The notes beneath the pieces were generated by a model, which was given only the letters and a program-made list of their open reading frames with translations, was not told the origin of the DNA and made no database searches. A stretch of DNA of 64,000 nt from Aneurinibacillus sp. REN35 (GTDB lineage: Bacteria > Bacillota > Bacilli > Aneurinibacillales > Aneurinibacillaceae): positions 1-64,000 of the forward strand of contig NZ_JBFTXJ020000008.1 in assembly GCF_041379945.2 (NCBI RefSeq). Reading direction: 5' to 3'. Positions 1 to 8,627 of this stretch are shown here, piece by piece (position 1 is the stretch's first letter; each line of letters begins with the position of its first letter). The position numbers and the translations under genes were made by a program.

Positions 1-149
1 CGTTCATCGGTCATGATTTCTTCGCCTTGAATGACGAGCGGGTAGTCACGGCCCAATTCAGCAGAAACTTTTTCTAGTGCGTCATTAATCGCTTTCATGT
101 TGTTCTCTTCCGCAAAGTTAGTAAACGGTTCGGGACGATATGGGATCAT
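1..149 (-). CDS. rocA: L-glutamate gamma-semialdehyde (P5C) dehydrogenase, N-terminal part only
   Basis: Oxidises 1-pyrroline-5-carboxylate/glutamate semialdehyde to glutamate in arginine and proline breakdown. Only the first 49 codons are in the window; the gene runs off the left edge. The translation starts MIPYRPEPFTNF and continues with GRDYPLVIQGEEI, the typical start of the RocA/PruA aldehyde dehydrogenase group. The ATG at 149 follows an AAGGAGG about eight bases upstream. It diverges from csaB, and its upstream region holds a sigma-54-type promoter, as for roc genes of Bacillus. Catalytic residues are outside the window. Confidence 0.85.
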   Translation of the reverse strand, partial: MIPYRPEPFTNFAEENNMKAINDALEKVSAELGRDYPLVIQGEEIMTDE

Positions 150-218
150 ATACGTAAGCCTCCTTAGTTCTTCTGTGAACAAACGATAAAATGTTTTTTC
201 ATGTCACCGTTTTAACAA

Positions 219-235
219 TGCAAAGGTCATGCCAA
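219..235 (-). promoter_or_regulatory. Sigma-54 (SigL) -24/-12 promoter for rocA
   Basis: The minus strand reads TTGGCATGACCTTTGCA. This fits the sigma-54 consensus YTGGCACGRNNNTTGCW at every fixed position except one (T for C), with correct GG-to-GC spacing. It lies about 70 bases upstream of the rocA start. In Bacillus the roc genes use SigL with the activator RocR, so the match fits the gene. Confidence 0.75.
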
Positions 236-261
236 TTACAAGATCAAGTTCTTTTTTGTAT

Positions 262-281
262 TTTCGACAAAAAATTCGAAA
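262..281. promoter_or_regulatory. Inverted repeat, candidate upstream activator site for rocA
   Basis: TTTCGA and TCGAAA form a perfect 6-bp dyad separated by 8 bases. It is centred roughly 40 bases upstream of the -24 element of the rocA promoter. A dyad at this distance is what an enhancer-binding activator such as RocR would use. The activator's identity is inferred from the gene, not from the site sequence. Confidence 0.45.
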
Positions 282-418
282 CATAATGTAAAGATATATA
301 CACAAGTGTAAAATCACCTTTCCATTTTGAACAAAATTGTAAACATTCTAATCTTTATCAACCGAACCCAGATAAAATCTTCTAGCTAAGGGAACAACTT
401 TCTTTCTGAAGACCAACC

Positions 419-427
419 TGCTATACT
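419..427 (+). promoter_or_regulatory. Extended -10 promoter for csaB
   Basis: TGCTATACT is a TGn extended -10 element 43 bases before the csaB ATG. No good -35 hexamer is seen at 17 bp, which is acceptable for an extended -10 promoter. Confidence 0.45.
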
Positions 428-470
428 AAAGTGTACATGTTTTAGTTCGGTTTGAAAGAAGGTCGCTTTC

Positions 471-1589
471 ATGGCAAGAATACTGATATCAGGGTACTAC
501 GGATTCGACAACGCCGGGGACGATACGGTGCTGTACGGAATCATCTCTTCACTTACCAAACATATACCAGGTGTCGAGCTCGCCGTTCTATCGAATACTC
601 CTGCCGAGACGCAAACCCTGTTCGGCATTCCGGCATATAATCGTTGGCGGATGGGTTCCATCATTACACAACTGCAACAATCCGACCTTCTTGTCATGGG
701 AGGCGGCAGCCTGCTTCAGGATGCGACAAGCCCCCGAAGCGTCATCTATTACCTGGGCATCGTTATGATGGCCAAGATGCTGGGCAAGCCTGTTATTTTT
801 TATGCTCAGGGCATCGGACCAATCACATCCACAATCAGCAAGCAGTTGATCCGCCGGATTGTAAACCGGGTCGATGTGATTACCGTGCGTGATGAACAAT
901 CAGGAGCCGATCTGAAATCATTCGGCGTTCACAAAGCACCCATCTATGTCACAGCAGATCCTGCCATAACGATTAACCCAAGTCAGGTCGATATTACGTT
1001 CGGGCAAAGCATCATTAAGAAATACAAGCCCGATACATCAAAGCCGATCATGGCGATCTCCGTGCGCGCATGGAAGAATGAACAGCATTACAAATCGGTC
1101 ATCGCCAGGTTCGCAGATGAAGCACTGCGCATGGGCTGGGAAGTATTCTTCCTGCCGATGCAGAACCCGGCCGATCTGGCCCCCTCGCTTGATATTGTTG
1201 AACAGATGAGCGAAACCGGAGCTGTCGTTATTGAAGAGAAGATGAATTTCAAACAGATTTTCAGCTTCATCGGCGCATCCCAATTCGTACTCGGGATGCG
1301 GCTCCATTCCGTCATCCTAGCAGCGGTCATGGGCGTCCCGTTCGCAGGCATTTCATATGATCCGAAGATGGATCGTTTTGTGCAGCGGCTCGGTATGACC
1401 TCCGCCGGACATATCAAGAACCTGCAGTATGAATCAATGCTTGCACATATCGAACCGCTCCTTGCTGACCTTCCCGGTGCAAGGAAGAAGATGCAGCATA
1501 ATATTGGCTCTCTCATTCAAGATGCGGAGAAGAGCAGCCGACTTGCTGTCGAACTGCTTGAGCGCAGTCAATCTAAAAAAAGCACGTAG
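471..1589 (+). CDS. csaB: Polysaccharide pyruvyl transferase CsaB
   Basis: 372 aa. CsaB adds a ketal-linked pyruvate to the peptidoglycan-linked secondary cell-wall polysaccharide, which creates the ligand bound by SLH domains of S-layer and surface proteins. The N-terminus (ISGYYGFDNAGDD) and the glycine-rich VMGGGSLLQD stretch at about residues 75-84 are typical of the family. QGIGPI at about 113-118 and GMRLHSVILAA at about 275-285 also match. It appears to be a single-gene transcript, because a strong terminator follows. The polysaccharide genes downstream make a role in wall polymer decoration consistent. No SLH gene is visible in the window. Confidence 0.93.
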   Translation: MARILISGYYGFDNAGDDTVLYGIISSLTKHIPGVELAVLSNTPAETQTLFGIPAYNRWRMGSIITQLQQSDLLVMGGGSLLQDATSPRSVIYYLGIVMMAKMLGKPVIFYAQGIGPITSTISKQLIRRIVNRVDVITVRDEQSGADLKSFGVHKAPIYVTADPAITINPSQVDITFGQSIIKKYKPDTSKPIMAISVRAWKNEQHYKSVIARFADEALRMGWEVFFLPMQNPADLAPSLDIVEQMSETGAVVIEEKMNFKQIFSFIGASQFVLGMRLHSVILAAVMGVPFAGISYDPKMDRFVQRLGMTSAGHIKNLQYESMLAHIEPLLADLPGARKKMQHNIGSLIQDAEKSSRLAVELLERSQSKKST

Positions 1590-1684
1590 CATTTTGTCGA
1601 ATCCTGGGGCGAAAAAACACTTCTTTTGCTTCTTTACCACTAGTTTTGTAACGTCAGCAGGAAAATCCAAACAAATAAAGAAAT

Positions 1685-1727
1685 CCCCCTTCACACGGAC
1701 TATTCTACCTGTGAAGGGGGAATTTTT
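1685..1727. terminator. Bidirectional intrinsic terminator between csaB and the epimerase gene
   Basis: A perfect 11-bp stem pairs 1685-1695 (CCCCCTTCACA) with 1710-1720. It is followed by seven T on the plus strand and is preceded by an A-rich stretch that serves the minus strand. It ends csaB and could also end the convergent epimerase/murJ transcript. Confidence 0.85.
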
Positions 1728-2039
1728 TTGAAGAAGTATGAGCAAGCTAATGTGCAGATCCTGTTCGATTTGTTTTCATGGAAAAAACGTGCCGGCGAAA
1801 TCATCCGATTCGAGATTACTGAACGAGGGCGTTATTGGGTCATCTCTTTCATCTCATACAGCATGATATCCTCCTATGAGCATACGTTTGCTGCCTTCAC
1901 AGGCGACAGTCACGATGACCTTTATCATTGGGTCTTGCCGCTTCTGACCGATTTTACCTTAGCGTTTGATAATAGCGAAGCGTCTTTTCCAATCCCTCCG
2001 CAAGCGAATACTGCGGCGTCCAGCCAAGCTTTTGTATAG
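1728..2039 (+). CDS. Possible small protein of unknown function (TTG start)
   Basis: 103 codons starting at a TTG directly after the csaB terminator. The GAAGGGGGA of the terminator stem would have to act as ribosome binding site. The first 75 residues look protein-like, with many aromatic residues (RYWVISFISYSM, LYHWVLPLL). The last 28 residues are antisense to the epimerase gene and are probably just read-through. No family was recognised. It could be a decayed or spurious frame. Confidence 0.35.
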   Translation: MKKYEQANVQILFDLFSWKKRAGEIIRFEITERGRYWVISFISYSMISSYEHTFAAFTGDSHDDLYHWVLPLLTDFTLAFDNSEASFPIPPQANTAASSQAFV

Positions 2040-2871
2040 CATTTTTGTTATCGAGATAGCTATGTACAATATCACCTTCACGCGGTGCTTCATATTTTAC
2101 AGCTATCTCCTGACCAAGCGTCTCACCCATGAGTGCGATCAACTGATTTACGCTTGTTGGCTGATTGGTGCTAAGGTTAAAAATCTCATGATCTCCTACG
2201 GTCAGGGCCATAATGTTGGCTCTGGCCACATCCTGTACGTAGACGAAGTCACGCGTCTGTTCACCGTCTCCGAATACGATCAATTCCTCTCCTGCGAGCG
2301 CACGATCCACAAAAATGGACACTACGCCGCCCTCTCCTTTTGGGTCCTGTCTTTCACCGTACACATTTGCATAGCGAAACGCTGTATAAGCAAGTCCATA
2401 CAGATGATGATAAGCATGCAAATAAAACTCTGGCACGTATTTAGAGATGCCGTACGGAGACAGCGGCTGTTTCGGATGCGCTTCATCTACCCCCATATAC
2501 TGCGGCTCGCCATATACAGCTGCCGAAGAGGCGTAGACGAACTTGCGCACATGATGCCGACGTGCTGCTTCAAGCAAATTTACCGTACCTACAATATTTG
2601 TTGTCGCATCGCCCATCGGATCTTTTAGGGAAACCGGAACAGAACTTTGCGCTGCCTGATGGATTACGAAATCAGGTTTTTCCTTGTTGAATACATGCTC
2701 AATATCTGACAATGTAATGCTCATCTCATAAAAAGAAGCCTGCGGATTCACCTGCTGTCGCTTCCCTGTCGAAAAATCGTCAACAATACATACTTCATAC
2801 CCGGCTTCGAGCGCCTGATCTACAATATGGGAACCAATAAAACCGGCCCCGCCCGTTACCAATACTTTCAT
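1954..2871 (-). CDS. NAD-dependent sugar epimerase (UDP-glucose 4-epimerase-like)
   Basis: 305 aa extended short-chain dehydrogenase. The Rossmann motif GGAGFIG is at residues 7-13. The catalytic SSAAVYG serine region is at about 115-121 and the YGISK (YxxxK) pair at about 139-143. The C-terminal substrate domain shows FGDGEQTRDFVYVQDV. It probably interconverts UDP-Glc/UDP-Gal or the N-acetyl forms for surface polysaccharide. It starts 6 bases after the murJ stop on the same strand, so the two are likely cotranscribed. Substrate cannot be read from the sequence. Confidence 0.85.
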   Translation of the reverse strand: MKVLVTGGAGFIGSHIVDQALEAGYEVCIVDDFSTGKRQQVNPQASFYEMSITLSDIEHVFNKEKPDFVIHQAAQSSVPVSLKDPMGDATTNIVGTVNLLEAARRHHVRKFVYASSAAVYGEPQYMGVDEAHPKQPLSPYGISKYVPEFYLHAYHHLYGLAYTAFRYANVYGERQDPKGEGGVVSIFVDRALAGEELIVFGDGEQTRDFVYVQDVARANIMALTVGDHEIFNLSTNQPTSVNQLIALMGETLGQEIAVKYEAPREGDIVHSYLDNKNAIQKLGWTPQYSLAEGLEKTLRYYQTLR

Positions 2872-2877
2872 GGCCTA

Positions 2878-4464
2878 CTATCCCCTTTTTCTTCTTAGTA
2901 ATTTCCCGGCAAACCTTTCGATAATACGCGTTGCCAGTGGCTCTCGCAATACAACAAGTGAAACGAAGAACAAAGCTGCGCCCACTCCAATTAAAATGAC
3001 TGTGTATACTTTCTGCATCACAACATTATCAATGGAGACAAATGCGCTCGCCGTATACAACACAGCCCCCATAATCGCTGCCCCGGCAACCGTCTTCACC
3101 GCAGTAATCCAAAAGGTGCGCTGAATGAACGGACCGATATGCCTGCGCAAAAAGAAGCTTAGCACGAGCATATTCGCAAGCGAGCCGATCGTCGTGCCAA
3201 GCGCTACCCCCCCGTGACTTAAATACGGCATAAGTATCAGGCTCGACACAACATTAACAACAATCCCAATCACTGCGGCAATGACTGTGACTTTTGTATT
3301 TTCCATTGCATAGCACGCGCGGGTCAAAAGATCACGCGCCGCAAGAAAGAACAGTCCCAAACCCAAGAACATCAGTGCAGTTGCTGTTAATGTGACAGCA
3401 TCCAGACCAAATTTGCCTGCCTCACCGGAATAAAACAATAATGAAATCAACTGCTCCGGAATGACAGCAAGCGCCACCATAACAGGGAGCATGAGAATGA
3501 ATAAATACTGCATCCCTTCCGTAATCGCTTGCTTCATCTTACCCAGCTCATTCTTGGTAAAATACTCGACAAGATACGGATAGATGGGCAGTGTAAATGC
3601 GGCAACAAAAATCGCCATCGGAAGTTGGTAAATAATATTAGCATACCCAAGCGCCGCCACTCTTCCTTCGCCAAGCCCGGATGCAAGCACCGGATGAATG
3701 AAGCTATATACCTGAGTGATCAATGAGCCGAGCATGATCGGGATAAAGCGTTCCCCTACTTTTCTCATCTCAATTGTATTCCAGGAGAAATCAGGCTTTA
3801 GGGAATACCTCTCTTTTCTTACGGAATATACCATAGATGCAGCCGCAAACAAAAAGCCAAGCGTCGTCCCCATCGCCACACCGTAAATACCATACGTAGG
3901 GACGAAAAGCGGATAGGCTACACATACGACAAGCGCGTTGATGACCGTGCTCACCTGCGGAATGAAAAATTGCTGGTGCGCATTGAGCGTCGCCTGAAAT
4001 ACGCCAATGAGGGCGATAAATACAGCGGATGGCCACATGATCTGAAGCATTCGCGTTCCCATCGCAAGCTGCTCAGCACGCTGCTGAGGCGTAACTGCGT
4101 CAGAGCCCTGCTGCATGAATGTCATCGCCTGCATAATTTCTTTTGAGAAAATCATCCCAAGCACCATAATAATAAGGTATATAAATGTCGTTACAGTTAG
4201 CATTTTACGGAAGAGCGTGCGCGCTTCCTCCTGCCGATTTTCTACCAGCATGCTTTTAATAGAGGGAACAAAAATCGCATTCAGCGCTCCCGGTACAAAT
4301 AAAAAAATCGTATTAGGAATCGCAAACGCATAGCGGTAGACATCAGCCTCAAAGCCGATGGCAAAGTTATTTGCAAGCAGCATCTCACGCAGCAGACCCA
4401 CAACTCTGCCCACAAGCGTTACGATCATAATTACGACAGCCGAACGAAGTACAGTCTGTGCCAT
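2878..4464 (-). CDS. murJ: Lipid II flippase MurJ (MviN family)
   Basis: 528 aa polytopic membrane protein that moves lipid-linked peptidoglycan or polysaccharide precursors across the membrane. The N-terminus (IVTLVGRVVGLLREMLLANNF) is the conserved MurJ start. It carries the Arg-rich first helix and roughly 14 hydrophobic segments, and ends in a basic tail (KLLRRKRG). Position next to the epimerase and a glycosyltransferase could also suit a MurJ paralogue used for wall polysaccharide export. The promoter probably lies in the 4465-4680 divergent region. Confidence 0.9.
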   Translation of the reverse strand: MAQTVLRSAVVIMIVTLVGRVVGLLREMLLANNFAIGFEADVYRYAFAIPNTIFLFVPGALNAIFVPSIKSMLVENRQEEARTLFRKMLTVTTFIYLIIMVLGMIFSKEIMQAMTFMQQGSDAVTPQQRAEQLAMGTRMLQIMWPSAVFIALIGVFQATLNAHQQFFIPQVSTVINALVVCVAYPLFVPTYGIYGVAMGTTLGFLFAAASMVYSVRKERYSLKPDFSWNTIEMRKVGERFIPIMLGSLITQVYSFIHPVLASGLGEGRVAALGYANIIYQLPMAIFVAAFTLPIYPYLVEYFTKNELGKMKQAITEGMQYLFILMLPVMVALAVIPEQLISLLFYSGEAGKFGLDAVTLTATALMFLGLGLFFLAARDLLTRACYAMENTKVTVIAAVIGIVVNVVSSLILMPYLSHGGVALGTTIGSLANMLVLSFFLRRHIGPFIQRTFWITAVKTVAGAAIMGAVLYTASAFVSIDNVVMQKVYTVILIGVGAALFFVSLVVLREPLATRIIERFAGKLLRRKRG

Positions 4465-4680
4465 ATGTACATAATCTCCTTACTACCCTAACAATACTCT
4501 GTCTAAAAATGTCCTCCGTGTAAAAACACGGCTTCTTTCATACTATACCTGAAATAAGAAAAATCAACCCTCTCATTGAACATCTACGCAAAGATGCGAT
4601 ATAATTGATACGATTTCATTGTGTAGCACGAATTGCTTTTAGTTGCTCTAGGGTCAGGAAGTGAACAGAGGATGTCCAAA

Positions 4681-5808
4681 ATGAAAATATTGCATGCAAT
4701 TGGCGGGGGCGAGTTTGGCGGCGCTGAGCAACATATTCTCGAACTGCTTGAAATTCTGTCCAGACACGCGGTTGACCCGGTTGTTGTATGCTTTTATAAT
4801 GCTACCTTTGCGGAAGAGCTGCGCAAACGGAACATTCGCGTAATCGTACTAGATACATATGGACGGTTCGATTTCCGGCTTGTGAACGGACTCACGCGCG
4901 TATTTCAGGAAGAGAAGCCGGATCTGATTCATTCACATGGGGTGAAGGCGAATTTTTTCTGTCGGCTTGCTGTGCGCTCTCTTCCCCATACACCACTTGT
5001 AACCACCATACACAGCGTGCTCCGTTACGATTATCCGAATCCAATGGCTTACTTCCTTGCTTCCCGCATGGAAATGTGGACGCGCAAATGGAACGATCAC
5101 TACATCGCCATCTCGAATTCGATTAAGCAGTCGCTTGAATCAGACGGGGTACAGTCACAGGATGTAACGCTCATCCATCATGGAATTCCGATTGACGAAT
5201 TCCAAACCGGCGAAGATACGGATGAGATTCGTCGCTCGCTCGGACTTCCCCCCGATGCTTTTGTGATCGGTACCGTCTCACGCCTTGTCGCAGTGAAAGG
5301 ACTGACGGATCTCATGGAAGCATTCGTTCTGCTTGCCAAGGATCATTCCCATGTTCACTGGCTTGTAATCGGGGACGGACCGGAGAAAGAGCCGCTGCAG
5401 ACGATGGCACGCGAAGCAGGGGTAAGCGATCGGGTGCATTTTGCTGGCTTCCGTCAGGATGTACCGCGCTGTCTGCAAGCGATGGACCTGTTCTTGAGTC
5501 CGTCTTATTCCGAAGGACTGGGACTCTCCCTTCTTGAAGCCATGGCAGCCAAAAGACCGGTTATTTCCACCATGGTTGGTGGCATCTCCGATTTTCTTGT
5601 GGACTACCTGAACGGATTGGTCATCCCAACGAAGAACCCGGAAGAAATTCGACAGAACATCTTGATTCTTATGGAAGATGAAGCGCTGCGCACAAAGCTT
5701 GCTGAGGCCGGACTTCGGACAGTAAAAGAAGAATATACATTGACGCATATGGCTATGAGAACCAAAGAGTTGTACCGACAGCTCATCCGTACGCATACTT
5801 CGAAGTAA
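4681..5808 (+). CDS. Family 4 (GT-B) glycosyltransferase
   Basis: 375 aa from the chosen ATG. MKILHAIGGGEFGGAEQH is the usual GT4 opening, with GG-AE for donor binding. The C-terminal domain has GTVSRLVAVKG, VIGDGPEK and the E-x7-E signature in SEGLGLSLLEAMA. Starts at 4672 (ATG) and 4633 (TTG) are possible, but AGAGGA lies eight bases before 4681. It diverges from murJ and is ended by a terminator. It likely transfers a sugar onto a lipid-linked or wall polysaccharide; donor and acceptor are unknown. Confidence 0.85.
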   Translation: MKILHAIGGGEFGGAEQHILELLEILSRHAVDPVVVCFYNATFAEELRKRNIRVIVLDTYGRFDFRLVNGLTRVFQEEKPDLIHSHGVKANFFCRLAVRSLPHTPLVTTIHSVLRYDYPNPMAYFLASRMEMWTRKWNDHYIAISNSIKQSLESDGVQSQDVTLIHHGIPIDEFQTGEDTDEIRRSLGLPPDAFVIGTVSRLVAVKGLTDLMEAFVLLAKDHSHVHWLVIGDGPEKEPLQTMAREAGVSDRVHFAGFRQDVPRCLQAMDLFLSPSYSEGLGLSLLEAMAAKRPVISTMVGGISDFLVDYLNGLVIPTKNPEEIRQNILILMEDEALRTKLAEAGLRTVKEEYTLTHMAMRTKELYRQLIRTHTSK

Positions 5809-5832
5809 ACCCGCTTACAAAAGCGGGTTTTT
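5808..5832 (+). terminator. Intrinsic terminator after the GT4 gene
   Basis: A 9-bp stem AACCCGCTT / AAGCGGGTT has a four-base loop, followed by a T run. It starts at the stop codon of the glycosyltransferase. Confidence 0.85.
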
Positions 5833-5936
5833 CCGTCTATACACGCTTTGTTGTATGAAGGTTGGTTGTATGATATTCTAGGAAAGGCTATGCCGTAACG
5901 ATTTTTTGCGATACGAAATAGGAGGAACAGGATTCC

Positions 5937-6440
5937 ATGAAAGTTTTTGATCAAAAAGGAAGAGTCTTTGGCGTTATTAACATTCTCGATTTATTCTTGA
6001 TTTTGTTGCTCATCGCCGCACTGGTTTTTGCCGGAATCAAATTCACACAAGGAGAGGACACGGCCACAGGCCCGAAAGAGAAAAAGGAAATTACGTATGT
6101 ACTGTATAACAGCGCGGAACACCCTTTTGTTGTTGATCAGATTAAAGAGGGTGATGTGCTTCGCAACAAAGATAACAACCAGAAGATCGGCGAAGTCGTC
6201 TCTGTGGATAAGAAACCGGGCAAGGTCGCTGTAACAACGGCGGATGGCCGCATGGTGATGTCTACCGTTCCCGAGAAGTATTCTGTCTTGATTACCGTTA
6301 AAACAAAAGGCTCTATCTCAGGAGAAACAGCGATCGGTGAAGACGGAAGCGCTCTGCTTACCGGCGGAAAAGTTGCCATCAAGGGTCCAAAATATATGAT
6401 TGAAACTTTGATCTCGAAAGTTAATTTAGGTGATAAATAA
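5937..6440 (+). CDS. DUF4330-like membrane-anchored protein
   Basis: 167 aa. A single N-terminal transmembrane helix (INILDLFLILLLIAALVFAG, residues about 14-33) is followed by an extracytoplasmic beta-rich domain. The opening KVFDQKGRVFGVINILD matches the DUF4330 family as I know it; function is unknown. It is the first gene of a tightly packed five-gene run (5937-9682) ending with an O-antigen-ligase-like protein and a glycosyltransferase, so a role in polysaccharide assembly or export is inferred. The stop overlaps the next start by one base (TAATG). Confidence 0.7.
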   Translation: MKVFDQKGRVFGVINILDLFLILLLIAALVFAGIKFTQGEDTATGPKEKKEITYVLYNSAEHPFVVDQIKEGDVLRNKDNNQKIGEVVSVDKKPGKVAVTTADGRMVMSTVPEKYSVLITVKTKGSISGETAIGEDGSALLTGGKVAIKGPKYMIETLISKVNLGDK

Positions 6441-6910
6441 TGACACAGCGCTCTTTTTCTTTCACATTAAAAGACGCGCTCATTACCCTGCTGCTTATCG
6501 GAGCGGTGATCATCATTGCGCTAAAAGCATCTACGGCAGGCAAATTAGTCATGCCGTCTAAGGAAATGACGGTCACAATCGCCATTGAAGGACAGCGGCC
6601 TCCATTCAGCGAGTCCATCCGTCCTGGCGACCATATTTCTTTCCAGAAGGGAACGTTTACTCCTTTCGGCACAGTGACGGCAGTGAAGGCAGTACCGGCC
6701 AAAAAATACCTTCCGGATGCAACAACCGGAAAGTATAAGCTCGAATACTTTAAAGGAGAAGAAGACGTATACGTAACGATCAAAGCTTCCGGATTCATCT
6801 CTGCGAACGGAAGTCCGATTATCGATAATACGTTTTTCCATCCTAACCTGTACCTGCCTGCGAAGACGGATCGAGCTATATTCGCCTCTAGGGTAATCAG
6901 TGTGGAATAA
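6440..6910 (+). CDS. Second DUF4330-like membrane-anchored protein
   Basis: 156 aa with one N-terminal membrane helix (LITLLLIGAVIIIALKAS) and an outside domain of the same layout as the preceding protein: VTIAIEG, then RPGDHISFQKG, then an ASGFISANGSPIID segment. It is probably a diverged paralogue of its neighbour. The two are translationally coupled through TAATG. Function unknown. Confidence 0.65.
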   Translation: MTQRSFSFTLKDALITLLLIGAVIIIALKASTAGKLVMPSKEMTVTIAIEGQRPPFSESIRPGDHISFQKGTFTPFGTVTAVKAVPAKKYLPDATTGKYKLEYFKGEEDVYVTIKASGFISANGSPIIDNTFFHPNLYLPAKTDRAIFASRVISVE

Positions 6911-6924
6911 GAAGGTGGAAATCA

Positions 6925-7269
6925 ATGAAGAAGACGTCGTTTTACGATTGGCTTGCCAATAAAACGGTAGACGGGCTTGTATCACTGATGAAATGGTTCT
7001 CAGAGAGGTTCGGACAGCACTCCATGCTCTCTCGCCTCCAAAACCGATGGAATACCATCCAGTGGCAGTACGTATTCTGGACGCTGTTCATTATGGTTTT
7101 TCTGCATGCTTACGTATTGTTATTCCTGCAGAGCCTCATTCTCATCATCGCCCTTGACCTTGTCGCCGCAGGGCTGCTTGTATTCCTAGGACCAGAACGT
7201 CTCTGGACTATGATACGGACAAGCATTCCCGGCAAGCTGCTCACACAATTGTTTGATGTAAATAAGTAG
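6925..7269 (+). CDS. Small membrane protein of unknown function
   Basis: 114 aa with two adjacent hydrophobic segments (VFWTLFIMVFLHAYVLLFL and LILIIALDLVAAGLLVFLG) after an amphipathic N-terminal half. AAGGTGG stands six bases before the ATG. It lies between the DUF4330-like pair and the O-antigen-ligase-like gene with short gaps, so it probably belongs to the same operon. Family not recognised. Confidence 0.65.
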   Translation: MKKTSFYDWLANKTVDGLVSLMKWFSERFGQHSMLSRLQNRWNTIQWQYVFWTLFIMVFLHAYVLLFLQSLILIIALDLVAAGLLVFLGPERLWTMIRTSIPGKLLTQLFDVNK

Positions 7270-7289
7270 GGAACCGGGAGTTCGATACT

Positions 7290-8627
7290 ATGATGAAAAC
7301 ACGTCCGCTTATGCTGCTTGTAGCAATCTTGCTGCTGGCGGTTGGGATCGTCCAATATAAAATAGGCATAGCCGGCGAGTTCGTCCTGATGGGAGCGTTT
7401 CTTGCGATTACGTTATATCGCACGGAATACGGGCTGTATTTATTCGCCCTTTCGCTCCCGATTCTTACCTATCGGCCGCTGCTAGCCTTAATTCTTTTAT
7501 TTATACTTGTTTTATTCGTCACGGCACAGGATTATCGTAAGCTAAAAGCTAACTTAAAAAACCATCTAAACCTTGCCGTCCTTTTGTTTCTGGCGATTCT
7601 GTTCGTTACAGCCCTCACCTCGGTGAATATAATAGAGAGCCTGCAGCAGTTTGCGCTGTATTACTTTGTCAGCTTCCTTCTCTATCTGCTGGTTGTAATG
7701 AAGCTGGATACGCGAGAGACGCTGTACCGCTTCATCGTCTGCTTGATCTTCTCCGCAAGCCTTGTCTCCCTCTATGGGGTGTATCAATACTTTACGATTG
7801 ACTACACAAAGGCTGCATGGATTGATGTCAGTAAAAATGAAGGGGCGAAGCGAATTTGGGCTACGTTTGAAAACCCGAATCTATTTGTCCAATATTTGAT
7901 TATGATTTTACCGCTAAATTTTGCGCTGATTTTCTACTCGAAGACATGGGGAAATCGCATTTTATTCAGCCTGCAATTCGGCTTGATTGCACTCGCTGCC
8001 TTTATGACGCTGTCGCGGGGCGGCTGGCTCGCCTTAGCGGTTGGTCTGGCTGTATTGGCGACAATGATTCACCGCCGTCTGCTGGTGATCGGCTTAATCG
8101 CGGCAGCAATCAGCTTAAACTTCCTGCCGGATTCGATTATTGAACGCTTCGCAACGATTTTTAATCCACAGGCCGATTCATCAAGCTCATATCGCCTGCT
8201 AATCTGGCAGGCTGCCGTGCCGATGATTCAAGATTACTGGGCAACCGGGATTGGATCGGATCTGACGACATTTAAGAAAATATATGCTGATTATATGATG
8301 CCTGGTGTACTCGCTAACCATTTTCACAACATCTACTTAATGAACTTTGCTACGGGCGGAATACTGACGCTTTTACTTCTGTTCTATATGTTCTATCAAA
8401 GCTTCCGCACAGCGATTGTTAGCCTATTCATCAACAACGGACAAGATAAGCTGCTCTCCCTTCTCGCAAAGGGCGGAATTGCTGCCGTCATCGCCATCGC
8501 TGTCGCCGGTCTGACCGAGGATGTATGGCATCAGTACAGGGTAGACTTTATGTTCTGGATTCTGCTCGCCATTCTGTCTGTTGTCTATAACCTGGCACGA
8601 GCAAGGAAGGAGCAAGCGCACGAATGA
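7290..8627 (+). CDS. O-antigen ligase / polymerase-like membrane protein (Wzy_C type)
   Basis: 445 aa with 10-12 predicted membrane helices and one large outside loop. TLSRGGWLALAVGL at about residues 236-249 is the conserved family motif. The loop has TGIGSDL and HFHNIYL, the latter matching the conserved H-N of WaaL/Wzy_C proteins. Such proteins join a lipid-linked glycan to an acceptor or polymerise it on the outer face of the membrane. The 3' end overlaps the next gene (ATGA). Confidence 0.8.
   Translation: MMKTRPLMLLVAILLLAVGIVQYKIGIAGEFVLMGAFLAITLYRTEYGLYLFALSLPILTYRPLLALILLFILVLFVTAQDYRKLKANLKNHLNLAVLLFLAILFVTALTSVNIIESLQQFALYYFVSFLLYLLVVMKLDTRETLYRFIVCLIFSASLVSLYGVYQYFTIDYTKAAWIDVSKNEGAKRIWATFENPNLFVQYLIMILPLNFALIFYSKTWGNRILFSLQFGLIALAAFMTLSRGGWLALAVGLAVLATMIHRRLLVIGLIAAAISLNFLPDSIIERFATIFNPQADSSSSYRLLIWQAAVPMIQDYWATGIGSDLTTFKKIYADYMMPGVLANHFHNIYLMNFATGGILTLLLLFYMFYQSFRTAIVSLFINNGQDKLLSLLAKGGIAAVIAIAVAGLTEDVWHQYRVDFMFWILLAILSVVYNLARARKEQAHE

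Noticed and set aside
1966-2628. 220-codon plus-strand frame opposite the epimerase gene
   Set aside because: Antisense shadow of a clear epimerase; no ribosome binding site and Cys/Arg-rich composition.
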